From NCBI GenBank assembly GCA_947382445.1, contig CANCZH010000017.1:1-26572 (forward strand): a stretch of DNA of 26,572 bases, written 5' to 3'. The position numbers and the translations under genes were made by a program. Below are positions 13,833 through 22,658 of this stretch, one piece after another (the first letter of the stretch is position 1; every line of letters begins with the position of its first letter). Origin of the DNA: an uncultured Clostridium sp. GTDB taxonomy: Bacteria > Bacillota_A > Clostridia > TANB77 > CAG-508. The notes below the pieces were generated by a model. That model was given only the letters and a program-made list of their open reading frames with translations, did not search any database and was not told the DNA's origin.

Positions 13833-13888
13833 AAATTAAGTATCCTTTCTTGTATGATTTATTATAACAGAATTATGCAAGAAATCAA
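13824..13888 (-). promoter_or_regulatory. Promoter and candidate operator of the MazF/PemK-like gene
   Basis: On the minus strand, TTGATT (13888-13883), 16-nt spacer and TATAAT (13866-13861) make a good promoter. The -10 is framed by an imperfect inverted repeat, TTCTTGTATGAT (13847-13858, plus strand) and ATTATGCAAGAA (13872-13883). A third copy, TTCTTGCATAA, covers the start codon (13824-13834). Three related half-sites around a promoter suggest repressor binding. The binding protein is unknown. Confidence 0.55.
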
Positions 13889-13967
13889 TACTTTTTAGTA
13901 AAATAATCAAACTTTTGTTCTTAATTTAAAACGCGTTAATTTTAAATTTCAAAATTAGTGAGAAATA

Positions 13968-14501
13968 CTATTTGTTAGCAAATGATTTTGCTTCAAGTAG
14001 TATTTTTTTCATAAATTCTTGTTTCCCATCTGTATAATCAGTTTGAATATTATTACATGTTTTTGCTAAATTTATTTTTAAATTCTCATATTCATGGGCT
14101 TTTTCAGGAAAGGCATTCATATAGTTACGAAAATCTATATAATTGTGCCATTGAGGTCCATCATAAAGTGTAATATGTATTTGATGTGTTCTTACATTAT
14201 CAGATGTTTGAACAACATAAAGTAAGTCATTACTAAATCTATTATGACTTCTAGTATAAATTTTACTATTATCAAGGCATTGTAAAACATCATTTAGATT
14301 TTCAAATGTTTTAACTCCAACTGCAATATCAATAATTGGCTTAGCTTTAATACAAGATATTGCTGTACTTCCTACATGTTGTATATCAATAGCTTTGTTA
14401 CCAAAGATTTCTTTTAAATCCAAAATTGTTTTTTCGGCAATAGCATGCCATTCTGGTTGATTATCAATTATTTTCACTGTTCCACGTTTTAATCCTATCA
14501 T
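13968..14501 (-). CDS. GrpB family protein (UPF0157)
   Basis: A 177-residue GrpB-like protein with a nucleotidyltransferase-like fold. The hallmark IQHVGSTAISCIKAKPIIDIAVGV is near residue 40, followed by a conserved HQIHITLYDGPQWHNYIDFRNYM. Its biochemical role is not established; many copies are linked to dephospho-CoA kinase, but not here. TTGGAG precedes the ATG. It is divergent from the YmdB-like gene and 135 nt upstream of the MazF/PemK-like gene on the same strand. Confidence 0.9.
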   Translation of the reverse strand: MIGLKRGTVKIIDNQPEWHAIAEKTILDLKEIFGNKAIDIQHVGSTAISCIKAKPIIDIAVGVKTFENLNDVLQCLDNSKIYTRSHNRFSNDLLYVVQTSDNVRTHQIHITLYDGPQWHNYIDFRNYMNAFPEKAHEYENLKINLAKTCNNIQTDYTDGKQEFMKKILLEAKSFANK

Positions 14502-14585
14502 AAAAACTCCAATAAATTTAATATTTAATATTGTATCATTACATCTTGAAATTTAATAGATATTCTTTTATTTTTTTATGCTTTA

Positions 14586-14594
14586 TGATAAGAT
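14586..14594 (+). promoter_or_regulatory. Possible extended -10 promoter for the YmdB-like gene
   Basis: TGATAAGAT (TG, 1 nt, TAAGAT) would start transcription near 14600, 20 nt before the preferred start ATG 14621. This argues against the longer frame from 14531. The same motif precedes the HAD gene at 1525. Confidence 0.4.
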
Positions 14595-14620
14595 GTCTAA
14601 AAGGTAGAAATGGAGAAAAT

Positions 14621-15400
14621 ATGAAAATTTTAGTAGTAGGTGATATCGTAGGAGAAAGAGCAGTAGAAAAATTAAAAAACAATTTGAAAGATATAAAAGA
14701 ACAAGAAAAAATAGAAGTGGTAATAGCAAATGGTGAAAATGCAGCAAATGGAAAAGGATTAACTAAACAATTATTTAATGAATTATTGTCAAGTGGTGTG
14801 GATATTGTTACAATGGGTAATCATACTTGGGATAATGAAGAAATATATGAATTTATAGATGATAATAGAATTGTAAGACCAGCTAATATTACAAAAGGAG
14901 TTCCTGGAAAAGGATTTACAATTTATGAAAAGGATAATAAAAAAATATTAGTAGTTAATTTGATAGGAAGAGTATATATGGAAGGAGTTTATTATTCTGA
15001 TAATCCTTTTATAACAGTTAAAGAAATCTTAGAAGAAATGGAAAAAGATATAAAAATAATATTAGTTGATTTTCATGCACAATCAACTGGGGAAAAGTTT
15101 AATATGGCATATTTTTTAGATGGAAAAGTAAGTGCTGTATATGGAACTCATACACACGTTCAAACAGCAGATGAGATTATTATGCCAAAAGGAACAGGAT
15201 TTATAACAGATATAGGAATGACTGGTGCCATCTATTCTGATTTGGGTTGTGATATGGAAAATTCTATAAAAAAATATCTTCAAGATATATCAGTAAAAGA
15301 TAGAATGTCTACTAATGAAATTATGATTAATGGATGTATATTTGATATAGATGAAATGACTGGCAAAACTAGATATGTGAAGAGAATACATCTAGTTTAA
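14621..15400 (+). CDS. ymdB: YmdB-like metallophosphoesterase
   Basis: A 259-residue member of the YmdB family of dinuclear-metal phosphodiesterases; B. subtilis YmdB hydrolyses 2',3'-cyclic AMP/GMP and affects biofilm and motility decisions. The metal ligands are visible in VVGDIVGERA (Asp near residue 8), NGENAANGKG, MGNHTWDN, DFHAQSTGEK and GTHTHVQTAD, and ITDIGMTG is present. I start at ATG 14621 with GGAG 6 nt upstream; the frame is open to 14531 but those 30 residues are unlike the family and lie in promoter sequence. The Nudix gene follows after a short gap. Confidence 0.9.
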   Translation: MKILVVGDIVGERAVEKLKNNLKDIKEQEKIEVVIANGENAANGKGLTKQLFNELLSSGVDIVTMGNHTWDNEEIYEFIDDNRIVRPANITKGVPGKGFTIYEKDNKKILVVNLIGRVYMEGVYYSDNPFITVKEILEEMEKDIKIILVDFHAQSTGEKFNMAYFLDGKVSAVYGTHTHVQTADEIIMPKGTGFITDIGMTGAIYSDLGCDMENSIKKYLQDISVKDRMSTNEIMINGCIFDIDEMTGKTRYVKRIHLV

Positions 15401-15423
15401 AATAATATATGGGAGGAATTTAT

Positions 15424-15888
15424 ATGATACTTTCAACAGTATGTTATATTGAAAAAGATGGAAAATATTTAATGTTACATAGAACTAAAAAGAAAAATGA
15501 TATAAATAAAGAAAAGTGGATAGGAATTGGTGGAAAATTTGAAGAGGGTGAAAGTCCAGAAGAATGTGTTTTAAGAGAAGTAAAAGAAGAAACAGGGCTT
15601 ATACTAAATTCATATAAATTAAGATGTGTAGTAACTTATATATCTACAAATTGGGAAACAGAGTATATGTATGTATTTACTTCAGATGATTTTAAAGGAG
15701 AACTAACAGAATGCAATGAAGGTGATTTGCAATGGGTTGATAAACAAAAGATTGCAGAATTAAATATATGGGAAGGTGACAAAATATTTATAAAAAGAAT
15801 GCAAGAGAAAGATGGATTTTTTACAGCTAAATTTGAATATGATGGAGATAAATTACTTAAATATGATTTAAATGATTATAGCATATAA
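15424..15888 (+). CDS. Nudix hydrolase, MutT/8-oxo-dGTPase-like
   Basis: A 154-residue single-domain Nudix hydrolase with a perfect box at residues 37-59 (GKFEEGESPEECVLREVKEE plus TGL). The flanking strands STVCYIEKDGKYLMLHRTKKKNDINKEKWIGIGG resemble the MTH1/MutX 8-oxo-dGTP diphosphatase subgroup, which removes oxidised nucleotides from the pool. I start at ATG 15424, 7 nt after GGGAGG; the ATG at 15409 overlaps that Shine-Dalgarno and is not credible. The type I phosphodiesterase gene follows after 30 nt. Substrate choice is inferred from subgroup resemblance only. Confidence 0.9.
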   Translation: MILSTVCYIEKDGKYLMLHRTKKKNDINKEKWIGIGGKFEEGESPEECVLREVKEETGLILNSYKLRCVVTYISTNWETEYMYVFTSDDFKGELTECNEGDLQWVDKQKIAELNIWEGDKIFIKRMQEKDGFFTAKFEYDGDKLLKYDLNDYSI

Positions 15889-15918
15889 AAACTATAGTTT
15901 TATTGGAGGAATATATTA

Positions 15919-17076
15919 ATGAATAAAGATATTTTAATGCCAAATTATGAGCATAGTATTTTAAATTTAATTACATCTGTATTAAAACATTATGATGTAG
16001 AAACTAAATATACTGGGTTAGAGAAAATAGATAAAATGTTAGAGAAACAATATCGAAATGTAATTTTAGTTATATTAGATGGAATGGGAGAAAATATATT
16101 AAAAAGTATTTCTCCAAAAGGAATGTTTTATAGTAATAAAATAGATAATATAACATCTGTTTTTCCATCTACTACAACTGCTGCAATGACAACATATTAT
16201 TCTGGCAGACCTCCTATTGAAACAGGTTGGATAGCGTGGTCTCAGTATTTTAAAGAATATGGAAGAAGTATTGATTTATTGCCAGAGAAAGATTCTTATA
16301 CAGGTGAAAAATTACAGATAAATAATTTAAAAATATCAGATATTGTAGGATACAAAACTATTTATGAACAAATTAAAGAAAAGAATGTAAAATCATATGA
16401 AATTGTACCAAGTTATTGTGCTAAAAAATCTAAAGTAACTATGCTTGCTGATAATGTTGAAGAAATGTGTGATAGTATAGTAACATTGTGTAAAAATACT
16501 GAAAGAAAATTTGTGCTAGCTTATAATGATAATCCAGATGGTATTATTCATAAAACAGGTTGTTATTCAGAAGAAACAAGAGATTTTATATTGAATACAG
16601 AAAAAATTTTTGAGAAAATGTTACAAGAATTAGAAAATACAAATACATTAATAATATTATCAGCAGATCATGGACATCAAGATATAAATGAAGCGGTTGA
16701 TATATTAGATTTAGAAGATATTCAAGATTGCTTAATAATGCCTCCAACTTTTGAGTCAAGAATGGTTGGATTTTTTGTAAAAGATAGCAGAAAAAAAGAG
16801 TTTGAGGAGATTTTTAATAAACAATTTAAAGATAAATATATTTTATATTCTAAGGAAGAATTTTTGAAAAGTAATTTATTAGGTTATGGAGATAAACATA
16901 GAAAAGTTGATGATTTTGTTAGCGATTATGTTGCAGTAGCAATTTCAGATACAAGAATAAAATTAGGAACATATTTGTCAAAAGAATTAAAGCATCCAGA
17001 TGAAAAAAAGTCAACACATTGTGGTTTGACTAGAAATGAGATGGAAGTTCCATTAATTGTATTTGAGTTGAAATAG
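15919..17076 (+). CDS. Type I phosphodiesterase / nucleotide pyrophosphatase
   Basis: A 385-residue alkaline-phosphatase-superfamily protein. Metal and nucleophile motifs are all in place: VILDGMG (D54), FPSTTTAAM with the nucleophilic Thr at 85-87, YNDNPDGIIHKTG, SADHGHQD and HCGLTRNEMEVPLIVF. No signal peptide is present, so it acts in the cytoplasm, unlike secreted members. Family members cleave nucleotide pyrophosphates or phosphodiesters. It sits between two Nudix genes, which fits a nucleotide-related role. TTGGAGGA precedes the ATG. Confidence 0.88.
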   Translation: MNKDILMPNYEHSILNLITSVLKHYDVETKYTGLEKIDKMLEKQYRNVILVILDGMGENILKSISPKGMFYSNKIDNITSVFPSTTTAAMTTYYSGRPPIETGWIAWSQYFKEYGRSIDLLPEKDSYTGEKLQINNLKISDIVGYKTIYEQIKEKNVKSYEIVPSYCAKKSKVTMLADNVEEMCDSIVTLCKNTERKFVLAYNDNPDGIIHKTGCYSEETRDFILNTEKIFEKMLQELENTNTLIILSADHGHQDINEAVDILDLEDIQDCLIMPPTFESRMVGFFVKDSRKKEFEEIFNKQFKDKYILYSKEEFLKSNLLGYGDKHRKVDDFVSDYVAVAISDTRIKLGTYLSKELKHPDEKKSTHCGLTRNEMEVPLIVFELK

Positions 17077-17134
17077 AAAATTTTAAGAATGAGATATAAA
17101 AGGTAATTCTATAAAATTGGTTAGAGGTGAGTCT

Positions 17135-17533
17135 ATGAAAATAATTGATAAAATAGCATTTATATATTTGAAAGATGGTAAAATATTAAGTACTCTTTCA
17201 AAAGGAAAAGATACATATTATATTCCTGGAGGAAAAAGAGAGGGAATAGAAAAAGACGAAGAAACTTTAATTAGAGAATGCAAGGAAGAATTGAATATTG
17301 ATATAAAAGTAGATACAATAAAATATTATGGTACATTTGAAGCACAAGCTCATGGAAAATCGGAGGGAGTATTGGTAAAGATGACTTGTTATATGGCTGA
17401 TTTTACAGGTGAGATTGAGGCAAGCTCAGAAATTCAGGAGATTAAGTGGCTAGATTATAATGATTTAGATATAATTTCTCCAGTTGACAAATTAATATTC
17501 AAAGATTTATATGAAAAGAACTTGATAAAGTAG
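17135..17533 (+). CDS. Nudix hydrolase
   Basis: A 132-residue single-domain Nudix protein with an intact box at residues 33-55 (GKREGIEKDEETLIRECKEE, then LNI). DKIAFIYLKDGKILSTLSKGKDTYYIPGG is the usual beta-sheet entry. I start at ATG 17135, 5 nt after GAGGTGA; the TTG at 17117 would need a poorer site. The deaminase remnant follows after 9 nt. The substrate is unknown. Confidence 0.9.
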   Translation: MKIIDKIAFIYLKDGKILSTLSKGKDTYYIPGGKREGIEKDEETLIRECKEELNIDIKVDTIKYYGTFEAQAHGKSEGVLVKMTCYMADFTGEIEASSEIQEIKWLDYNDLDIISPVDKLIFKDLYEKNLIK

Positions 17534-17542
17534 GAGAAGAAT

Positions 17543-18008
17543 ATGATTGATAAGAAAGTACAAGAAGAATTAATGAGAGTAGTAATTGAAGAAGTTGAAA
17601 TTGCTATAAATGAAGGAAATTCACCTTTTGCAGCTATTTTAGTTAATGATAAAGGTGAGATAATTGGAAAAGCACATAATACAGCTAAAACAGAAAATAA
17701 TCCAGTAATGCATGCAGAAATAAATCTTATAACTCGGGATGTGTAAAAACTTAAATACTAGAGATTTATCAGATTATTGTTTAGTTTCAAATGCTTGGAG
17801 TTGTAGTATGTGTATGTCTGCTAGTATAAAAGCTAAAATAAAGAATTTTATTTTTGGAGCACCAAGTGAAGAGGATATGAATCCTAATATTACAGTGTTT
17901 GATATAAAACAAAAAACTAAAGGTGATATAAACATTATTACTGGTGTATTAGAAGATGAATGTAAAGAACAAATAGAGAGAGCTAGGAAAAGTAAAAATG
18001 AAAAATAG
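17543..18008 (+). pseudogene. Nucleoside/guanine deaminase-like gene, frameshifted
   Basis: Two overlapping reading frames together make one cytidine/guanine-deaminase-type protein of about 155 residues, the normal length for guanine deaminase. The first frame (17543-17746) carries the zinc motif HAE (MHAEINLI), the second (from about 17736 to 18008) carries SCSMCMSASIKAKIKNFIFGAP. The frame changes in or near CGGG at 17735-17738: removing one G joins the frames. The second zinc motif reads SCSMC rather than PCxxC. The likely reaction is hydrolytic deamination of a nucleobase or nucleoside. The stop overlaps the ABC exporter start by 11 nt. Confidence 0.85.
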
Positions 18009-19758
18009 TTTTTTAGATAGAACATTAAAAGGAACCAAATTATATATAGTAGTTATATTAGTTTTAAGTGTAATATATTCAAGGCTTTTAATTTTTGTGC
18101 CAATGTTTCTTAGATATGCACTTGATGGAATTATTATGGGAGATGAATCAGTAATTCCAAATTTTATAAGTAGATTATTTTATTCAAATAATAAAATAAC
18201 TAAAATTACGATTCTTATTTTTGTATTAATATTAGTTAATATAGCTGTATTTATTGTAAGTTACTTAAAAAGTAAAATTAATACTAAATTTAATTTAAAA
18301 GTGAATAGAAATGTAAAACAAATAATTTTAGAACATGTGCCTAAAATTGAATATATGCAATTTAGCAATATAGATAAATCAAATGTAATACAAAGAGTTA
18401 ATAATGATGCAACTACATATTCTGAATTTTTTAATTCTCAAATAAATTTATTTTTTGACACAATTTTTGTAATTATATTTGCTGTTTCAGAAACTTTAAA
18501 ATTAAATAGTACAATAGGTATATTTATAGCTGCAATATGTACATTAATAGTGCTTTTGTCTATATGGTATTTTAAGGTTTCAAAACCATTGGTTGAAGAT
18601 ATTGTAGAAATGAATAGAGAAGTAATTAATAAGACAACTATTGGAATTGAAGAATCCAAGATGCTTAAAATATTTAATAGAAGAGATAAAGAAATAGAAG
18701 ATTTTTCTACGATGAATAGTGAATATAAAAGGAAAGATATAAAATTAGCAAAAGTGAAAGTGTTTTATGGTATAGGCACACATACTTTGAGAAATTTTAA
18801 AGAACCTTTTATATTATTATGGGGTGGAATATTAGTTGTAAAAGGTGAACTTACTCTTGCAAGTTTATCAATTTTATTGTCTTATACTACTAAAATATTT
18901 CATTATGTGTATGATACTGTTGATAAATTAAAAGAAGTAAATGAATTTTTTGTGGCTTATAAAAAATTATCAGAATTAATGAAATTTGAAGAAGATAAAG
19001 AGACAAATCCTGATGTTAAACTAGATGGAGATATTGTTTTTGAAAATGTAGCTATAAAGTTAGAAAATAATACTATATTAGAAAATTTGAACTTTATAAT
19101 TAAAAGAAATGAAAATGTTGCAATTATAGGTGATAATGGTGCAGGAAAAACAGTTATTTCAAAGACTATGCTTGGATTTTATGATTACACAGGTGATATA
19201 TACATAGGTGAGCATAATATAAAAGATGTTAGTAAGAAAAGCCTTAGAGACTATATAGGTGTAGTTCTTCAAGATACATATTTATTTACTGATACTATAC
19301 AAAATAATGTTAATATAACTAATAGAAATATTGAAGAAGATAGAATAATAGAAGCTTTGAAACTTGCAGAGATATATGAAGATGTAAATGGATTTGAAAA
19401 TAAGCTTGATTATATGATTGGTAAAGGCGGAAATAATATTTCTGGTGGTCAAAAGCAGAGAATTGCAATAGCAAGAAGTTTGCTTAAAGACAATAAATTC
19501 ATAATTTTTGATGATTCGCTGTCTAAACTCGATACAAAAACTAAAATTAATATATTGGATAATATTATATATATGCAAATGGGAACAATGATTATTTCGC
19601 ATGATTTAGAGGTTGTTAAAAGATGTGATAAAGTTTTATTTATAAATAATAAGACTATACAGGTTGGAACGCATGAAGAATTAATAAAAAATAATGTATT
19701 TTATAAAGATATTATAGAAGTTAGTAAAAATAAAATACTAGAGGATGAGGATTTGTAA
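17998..19758 (+). CDS. Heterodimeric ABC exporter, subunit with degenerate ATPase site
   Basis: A 586-residue half-transporter with an N-terminal six-helix exporter domain (roughly 1-330) and a C-terminal ATPase. Walker A is GDNGAGKT (378-385), signature ISGGQ (481-485), Walker B ends D505-D506, with D506 where the catalytic Glu normally stands, and the H-loop is H535. The Asp at that position marks the non-hydrolysing site of heterodimers such as BmrC/YheI. It overlaps the next gene by one base (TAATG), so the two subunits are translated together. The start overlaps the deaminase stop. It probably exports drugs, lipids or peptides; the cargo is unknown. Confidence 0.9.
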   Translation: MKNSFLDRTLKGTKLYIVVILVLSVIYSRLLIFVPMFLRYALDGIIMGDESVIPNFISRLFYSNNKITKITILIFVLILVNIAVFIVSYLKSKINTKFNLKVNRNVKQIILEHVPKIEYMQFSNIDKSNVIQRVNNDATTYSEFFNSQINLFFDTIFVIIFAVSETLKLNSTIGIFIAAICTLIVLLSIWYFKVSKPLVEDIVEMNREVINKTTIGIEESKMLKIFNRRDKEIEDFSTMNSEYKRKDIKLAKVKVFYGIGTHTLRNFKEPFILLWGGILVVKGELTLASLSILLSYTTKIFHYVYDTVDKLKEVNEFFVAYKKLSELMKFEEDKETNPDVKLDGDIVFENVAIKLENNTILENLNFIIKRNENVAIIGDNGAGKTVISKTMLGFYDYTGDIYIGEHNIKDVSKKSLRDYIGVVLQDTYLFTDTIQNNVNITNRNIEEDRIIEALKLAEIYEDVNGFENKLDYMIGKGGNNISGGQKQRIAIARSLLKDNKFIIFDDSLSKLDTKTKINILDNIIYMQMGTMIISHDLEVVKRCDKVLFINNKTIQVGTHEELIKNNVFYKDIIEVSKNKILEDEDL

Positions 19759-21446
19759 TGTTTAAAGAAATGTGGAAAAATTATAAGAAGCAAATGATTA
19801 AAACTGGTCTTGGATGGTTTATTAGTAGTTTAACAATTGTAGCTTTTATAGTGTATACAATAGTTATGGTTGAGTATGCTATTCCAAGTAGAAATATAAA
19901 TCTAATATGGGTATTAGGCATTAGCTATTTTGGTGTTAATATTTTAAGGTCTGCTGCTACATTTTTTGAAGATTTTAATGATGAGGGATTTCAAAAAGAG
20001 TTACAAGCAGACTATCGTGAAAAAATATATAAAAAATTACAAAATGTTAAGCAAAGTGATATTGATAAAATAAGAGTTGGAGAGATATTAGAGAATATAA
20101 TAAATGATACAAAAGAATTTTCAAAATGGTATGGCGCTGGAATTTGTAGGTCATATTTTGGTGGCGTAGTGAGATTAGCAGGTACATTACTAGTTTTGGC
20201 ATATTTGAATATTCCTATTGTTACAATAACGTTTTTGATATATTTATTAGGATTTTTGCTAACTCATATATTTAATAAAAATTCTATTAAATATACGAAG
20301 TTAAAAAGAGAAGCTAATGCTAAAATATTGAATTGGTCTAATGAACAAGTTCAAGGATATTCAACAATAAAGTCTTTAGAAGTTGAGGCTACTAGAGTAA
20401 GAGAGTTAAAAGAACTTATTTCTCAGTATGAAAAGGCTACAAATAGATTAGAAAAAAATATTAGAGTATATAGTTGTTTGTATGATTTTATAGTTTCTTT
20501 TGTTGGTGTAATAAATGTATTAATTGGTGCAATAAGTGTTGAACAAGGAATTATGGAATATAGTGCTATTATAATACTTGCAAGATACGTGTCATCACCA
20601 GAAGTGTATGCTAAGTGGGTAATACAAGGTTTTCAATATAGAAATATTGGAAAAATTGCTTATGAAAAAATTAATAGTATATTACAACTGGAGGAGGAAA
20701 ATATTGATAATGGAATTGAGTTAAAACAAGTAGAATCAATAGAATTTAATAATGTGTGTTTTTCATATGATAATGAAAAACATGTGCTTAATAATATATC
20801 TTTTAAGGCTAGTAGAAATCAAAGTATTGCTCTAATTGGAAGAACTGGAAGTGGTAAGACTAGTTTGGTAAATTTAATTTGTAGATTTTATGAATTGAAT
20901 GATGGAATTATTAAGATAAATGGAAGAAATTATAAAGAATACAGTATTAGAAGTTTAAGAAATAAAATAGGATATATAATGCAAAAAGTTGTGATTTTTG
21001 ATGGTACTGTACTAGAAAATATAAATTATGCTAATAAAGATATTTCGAAAGAAAAAATAATCGAAATATGTAAGAAATTAAATTTGCATGATAAGATAAT
21101 GAGTTTAAAAGATGGTTATGAAACGAAAATTACTAGTGATACAGATATTTTTTCAGCTGGTGAAAAACAATTATTGAATTTTATTAGAGTTAGACTTGAA
21201 AATCCAGAGATTATTATATTAGATGAGGCGACTGCATCTCTTTCATATAAGTCTGAAATGCTAGTTAGAAATGCAATAGAAGAAATAACTAGAGGAAAGA
21301 TTAGTTTTATTATTGCTCATAGATTATCAACAATTAAAAATTGCGATAAAATATTACTAATGAAAAATGGAGAAATAATTGAATCTGGAAATCATGAGGA
21401 ATTAATGAATAAAAAAGGTGAATATTTTGATTTAATTAGTGCTTAA
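19758..21446 (+). CDS. Heterodimeric ABC exporter, catalytic subunit
   Basis: A 562-residue exporter half with an N-terminal membrane domain (about 1-310) and ATPase. Walker A is GRTGSGKT (361-368), the signature region reads FSAGEKQ (S466), Walker B D489 with catalytic E490, and the H-loop is H521. Together with the preceding subunit it gives one hydrolytic and one degenerate site, the BmrC/BmrD or TM287/288 arrangement. The start codon overlaps the previous stop. The Ham1-like gene follows after 20 nt. Confidence 0.92.
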   Translation: MFKEMWKNYKKQMIKTGLGWFISSLTIVAFIVYTIVMVEYAIPSRNINLIWVLGISYFGVNILRSAATFFEDFNDEGFQKELQADYREKIYKKLQNVKQSDIDKIRVGEILENIINDTKEFSKWYGAGICRSYFGGVVRLAGTLLVLAYLNIPIVTITFLIYLLGFLLTHIFNKNSIKYTKLKREANAKILNWSNEQVQGYSTIKSLEVEATRVRELKELISQYEKATNRLEKNIRVYSCLYDFIVSFVGVINVLIGAISVEQGIMEYSAIIILARYVSSPEVYAKWVIQGFQYRNIGKIAYEKINSILQLEEENIDNGIELKQVESIEFNNVCFSYDNEKHVLNNISFKASRNQSIALIGRTGSGKTSLVNLICRFYELNDGIIKINGRNYKEYSIRSLRNKIGYIMQKVVIFDGTVLENINYANKDISKEKIIEICKKLNLHDKIMSLKDGYETKITSDTDIFSAGEKQLLNFIRVRLENPEIIILDEATASLSYKSEMLVRNAIEEITRGKISFIIAHRLSTIKNCDKILLMKNGEIIESGNHEELMNKKGEYFDLISA

Positions 21447-21466
21447 AAGTAGGAGGAAATGTTAAA

Positions 21467-22045
21467 ATGGAAGATGTTATTTTTGTAACACATAATAAAG
21501 GTAAAATTGAATCTGCTAAAAGACAATTAGAGGAAGTAAATTTTAAAATATTTGAATATGAGTTAGACGAGCCTAGAAGTGATGATATAAAATACATATC
21601 AGAGTATAAGGTTATGGAGGCATATAAATTAGTTAATAAACCTTGTATTTCTTTGGACTGTGGTTTTTGGATAGATGAGCTAAATGGATTTCCAAGAGCT
21701 TTTGTTAATTTTGCATTAGAGACAATTGGTATAGAGGGTATGCTAAAATTAATGGAGGGAAAAGAAAACAGAAAATGTAGATTTACTGAATGTTTATCAT
21801 ATTATGATGGAAAAGAGTTGCGTCAATTTATGGGGAGACATGATGGAGTTTTATCTGAAAGTGTTTTAGGAAATGATACAGATGAAAAATGGTCAGATTT
21901 ATGGTATGTATTTAAGCCATGTGGATATGATAAAACTTTGGCTGAAATGACAAATGAAGAGAGAATAAATAGAAAGAAGTTTGAATCAGTAGATGCTATG
22001 AGAGAATTTGCTAAATGGTATAGAAATGAAAATTTAAGAAATTAG
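21467..22045 (+). CDS. Ham1/RdgB-like non-canonical NTP pyrophosphatase
   Basis: A 192-residue member of the ITPase/Ham1 family that removes ITP, dITP or XTP from the nucleotide pool by cleaving to the monophosphate. Family marks are FVTHNKGKIESAKR at the start, SLDCGFWIDELNGFPRAFVNFALE in the middle (usually xDSGLxVDALxGxPG), and VFKPCGYDKTLAEMTNEER. The motif has Cys in place of Ser in LDCG and a diverged PRAFV, so specificity may differ from RdgB. AGGAGG lies 10 nt before the ATG. The stop codon lies inside its own terminator hairpin. Confidence 0.88.
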   Translation: MEDVIFVTHNKGKIESAKRQLEEVNFKIFEYELDEPRSDDIKYISEYKVMEAYKLVNKPCISLDCGFWIDELNGFPRAFVNFALETIGIEGMLKLMEGKENRKCRFTECLSYYDGKELRQFMGRHDGVLSESVLGNDTDEKWSDLWYVFKPCGYDKTLAEMTNEERINRKKFESVDAMREFAKWYRNENLRN

Positions 22046-22067
22046 AGTAAATCTAATTTCTTTTTTT
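22036..22067 (+). terminator. Intrinsic terminator overlapping the Ham1-like stop codon
   Basis: AAGAAATTAGA (22036-22046) pairs with TCTAATTTCTT (22052-22062) over GTAAA, followed by T residues. It ends the transcription unit of the ABC exporter and Ham1-like genes. Confidence 0.85.
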
Positions 22068-22131
22068 ATGAAATAAATTTACATTTAAATGGAAAAATGA
22101 TATAAATATTGTATTGAATAAGGGGGAAAAA

Positions 22132-22614
22132 ATGAAATTTGATTTAATAAAAGTTGAAGAAAAAGATAAAAACGTAATATACAATTTAATGCAACTATAC
22201 AAATATGAACTTAGCTTTTTTGAAGATGAAACTACAACATTTAAAATGTTAGATTCTGGTTTATATGAGCTTAAATATATTGAGAAATATTGGGAAGAAG
22301 AGAACAGACATCCATATATTTTGAAATGTGATAATGAAATTGCTGGTTTTGTTTTACAAAGATTTAATGAGGAAAATATGAATGAGATTGCAGAGTTTTT
22401 TGTTCTTAATAAGTATAGAAAATTAGGGGCTGGAACATTTATGGCAAATAGGATATTTGAATTATATAAAGGAAAATGGGAAGTCAGAACTTTGTTAAAG
22501 AATGAAAGAGCTCAAAATTTTTGGAGAAATACAATAAGAAAATTTTCAAATGATAATTTTACTGAAAAATATATTAGAAATAATTCAAGATTAGCTTTCT
22601 ATTTTGAAAGTTAA
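22132..22614 (+). CDS. GNAT family acetyltransferase
   Basis: A 160-residue GNAT. The acetyl-CoA loop is visible as FFVLNKYRKLGAGTFMANRIFE, followed by KGKWEVRTLLKNERAQNFWRNTI, which is the usual strand/helix close. I start at ATG 22132, 5 nt after AAGGGGG; the TTG at 22114 overlaps that site. The acceptor cannot be predicted. Confidence 0.88.
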   Translation: MKFDLIKVEEKDKNVIYNLMQLYKYELSFFEDETTTFKMLDSGLYELKYIEKYWEEENRHPYILKCDNEIAGFVLQRFNEENMNEIAEFFVLNKYRKLGAGTFMANRIFELYKGKWEVRTLLKNERAQNFWRNTIRKFSNDNFTEKYIRNNSRLAFYFES

Positions 22615-22658
22615 TTTTAATTATCATGTTTTAATAAAAAAGATTTAAAGAGGTAGTA

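Noticed and set aside
14531..14620. ATG 14531 as start of the YmdB-like protein
   Set aside because: The 30 extra residues are unlike the family and run through promoter-like sequence; ATG 14621 has GGAG upstream.
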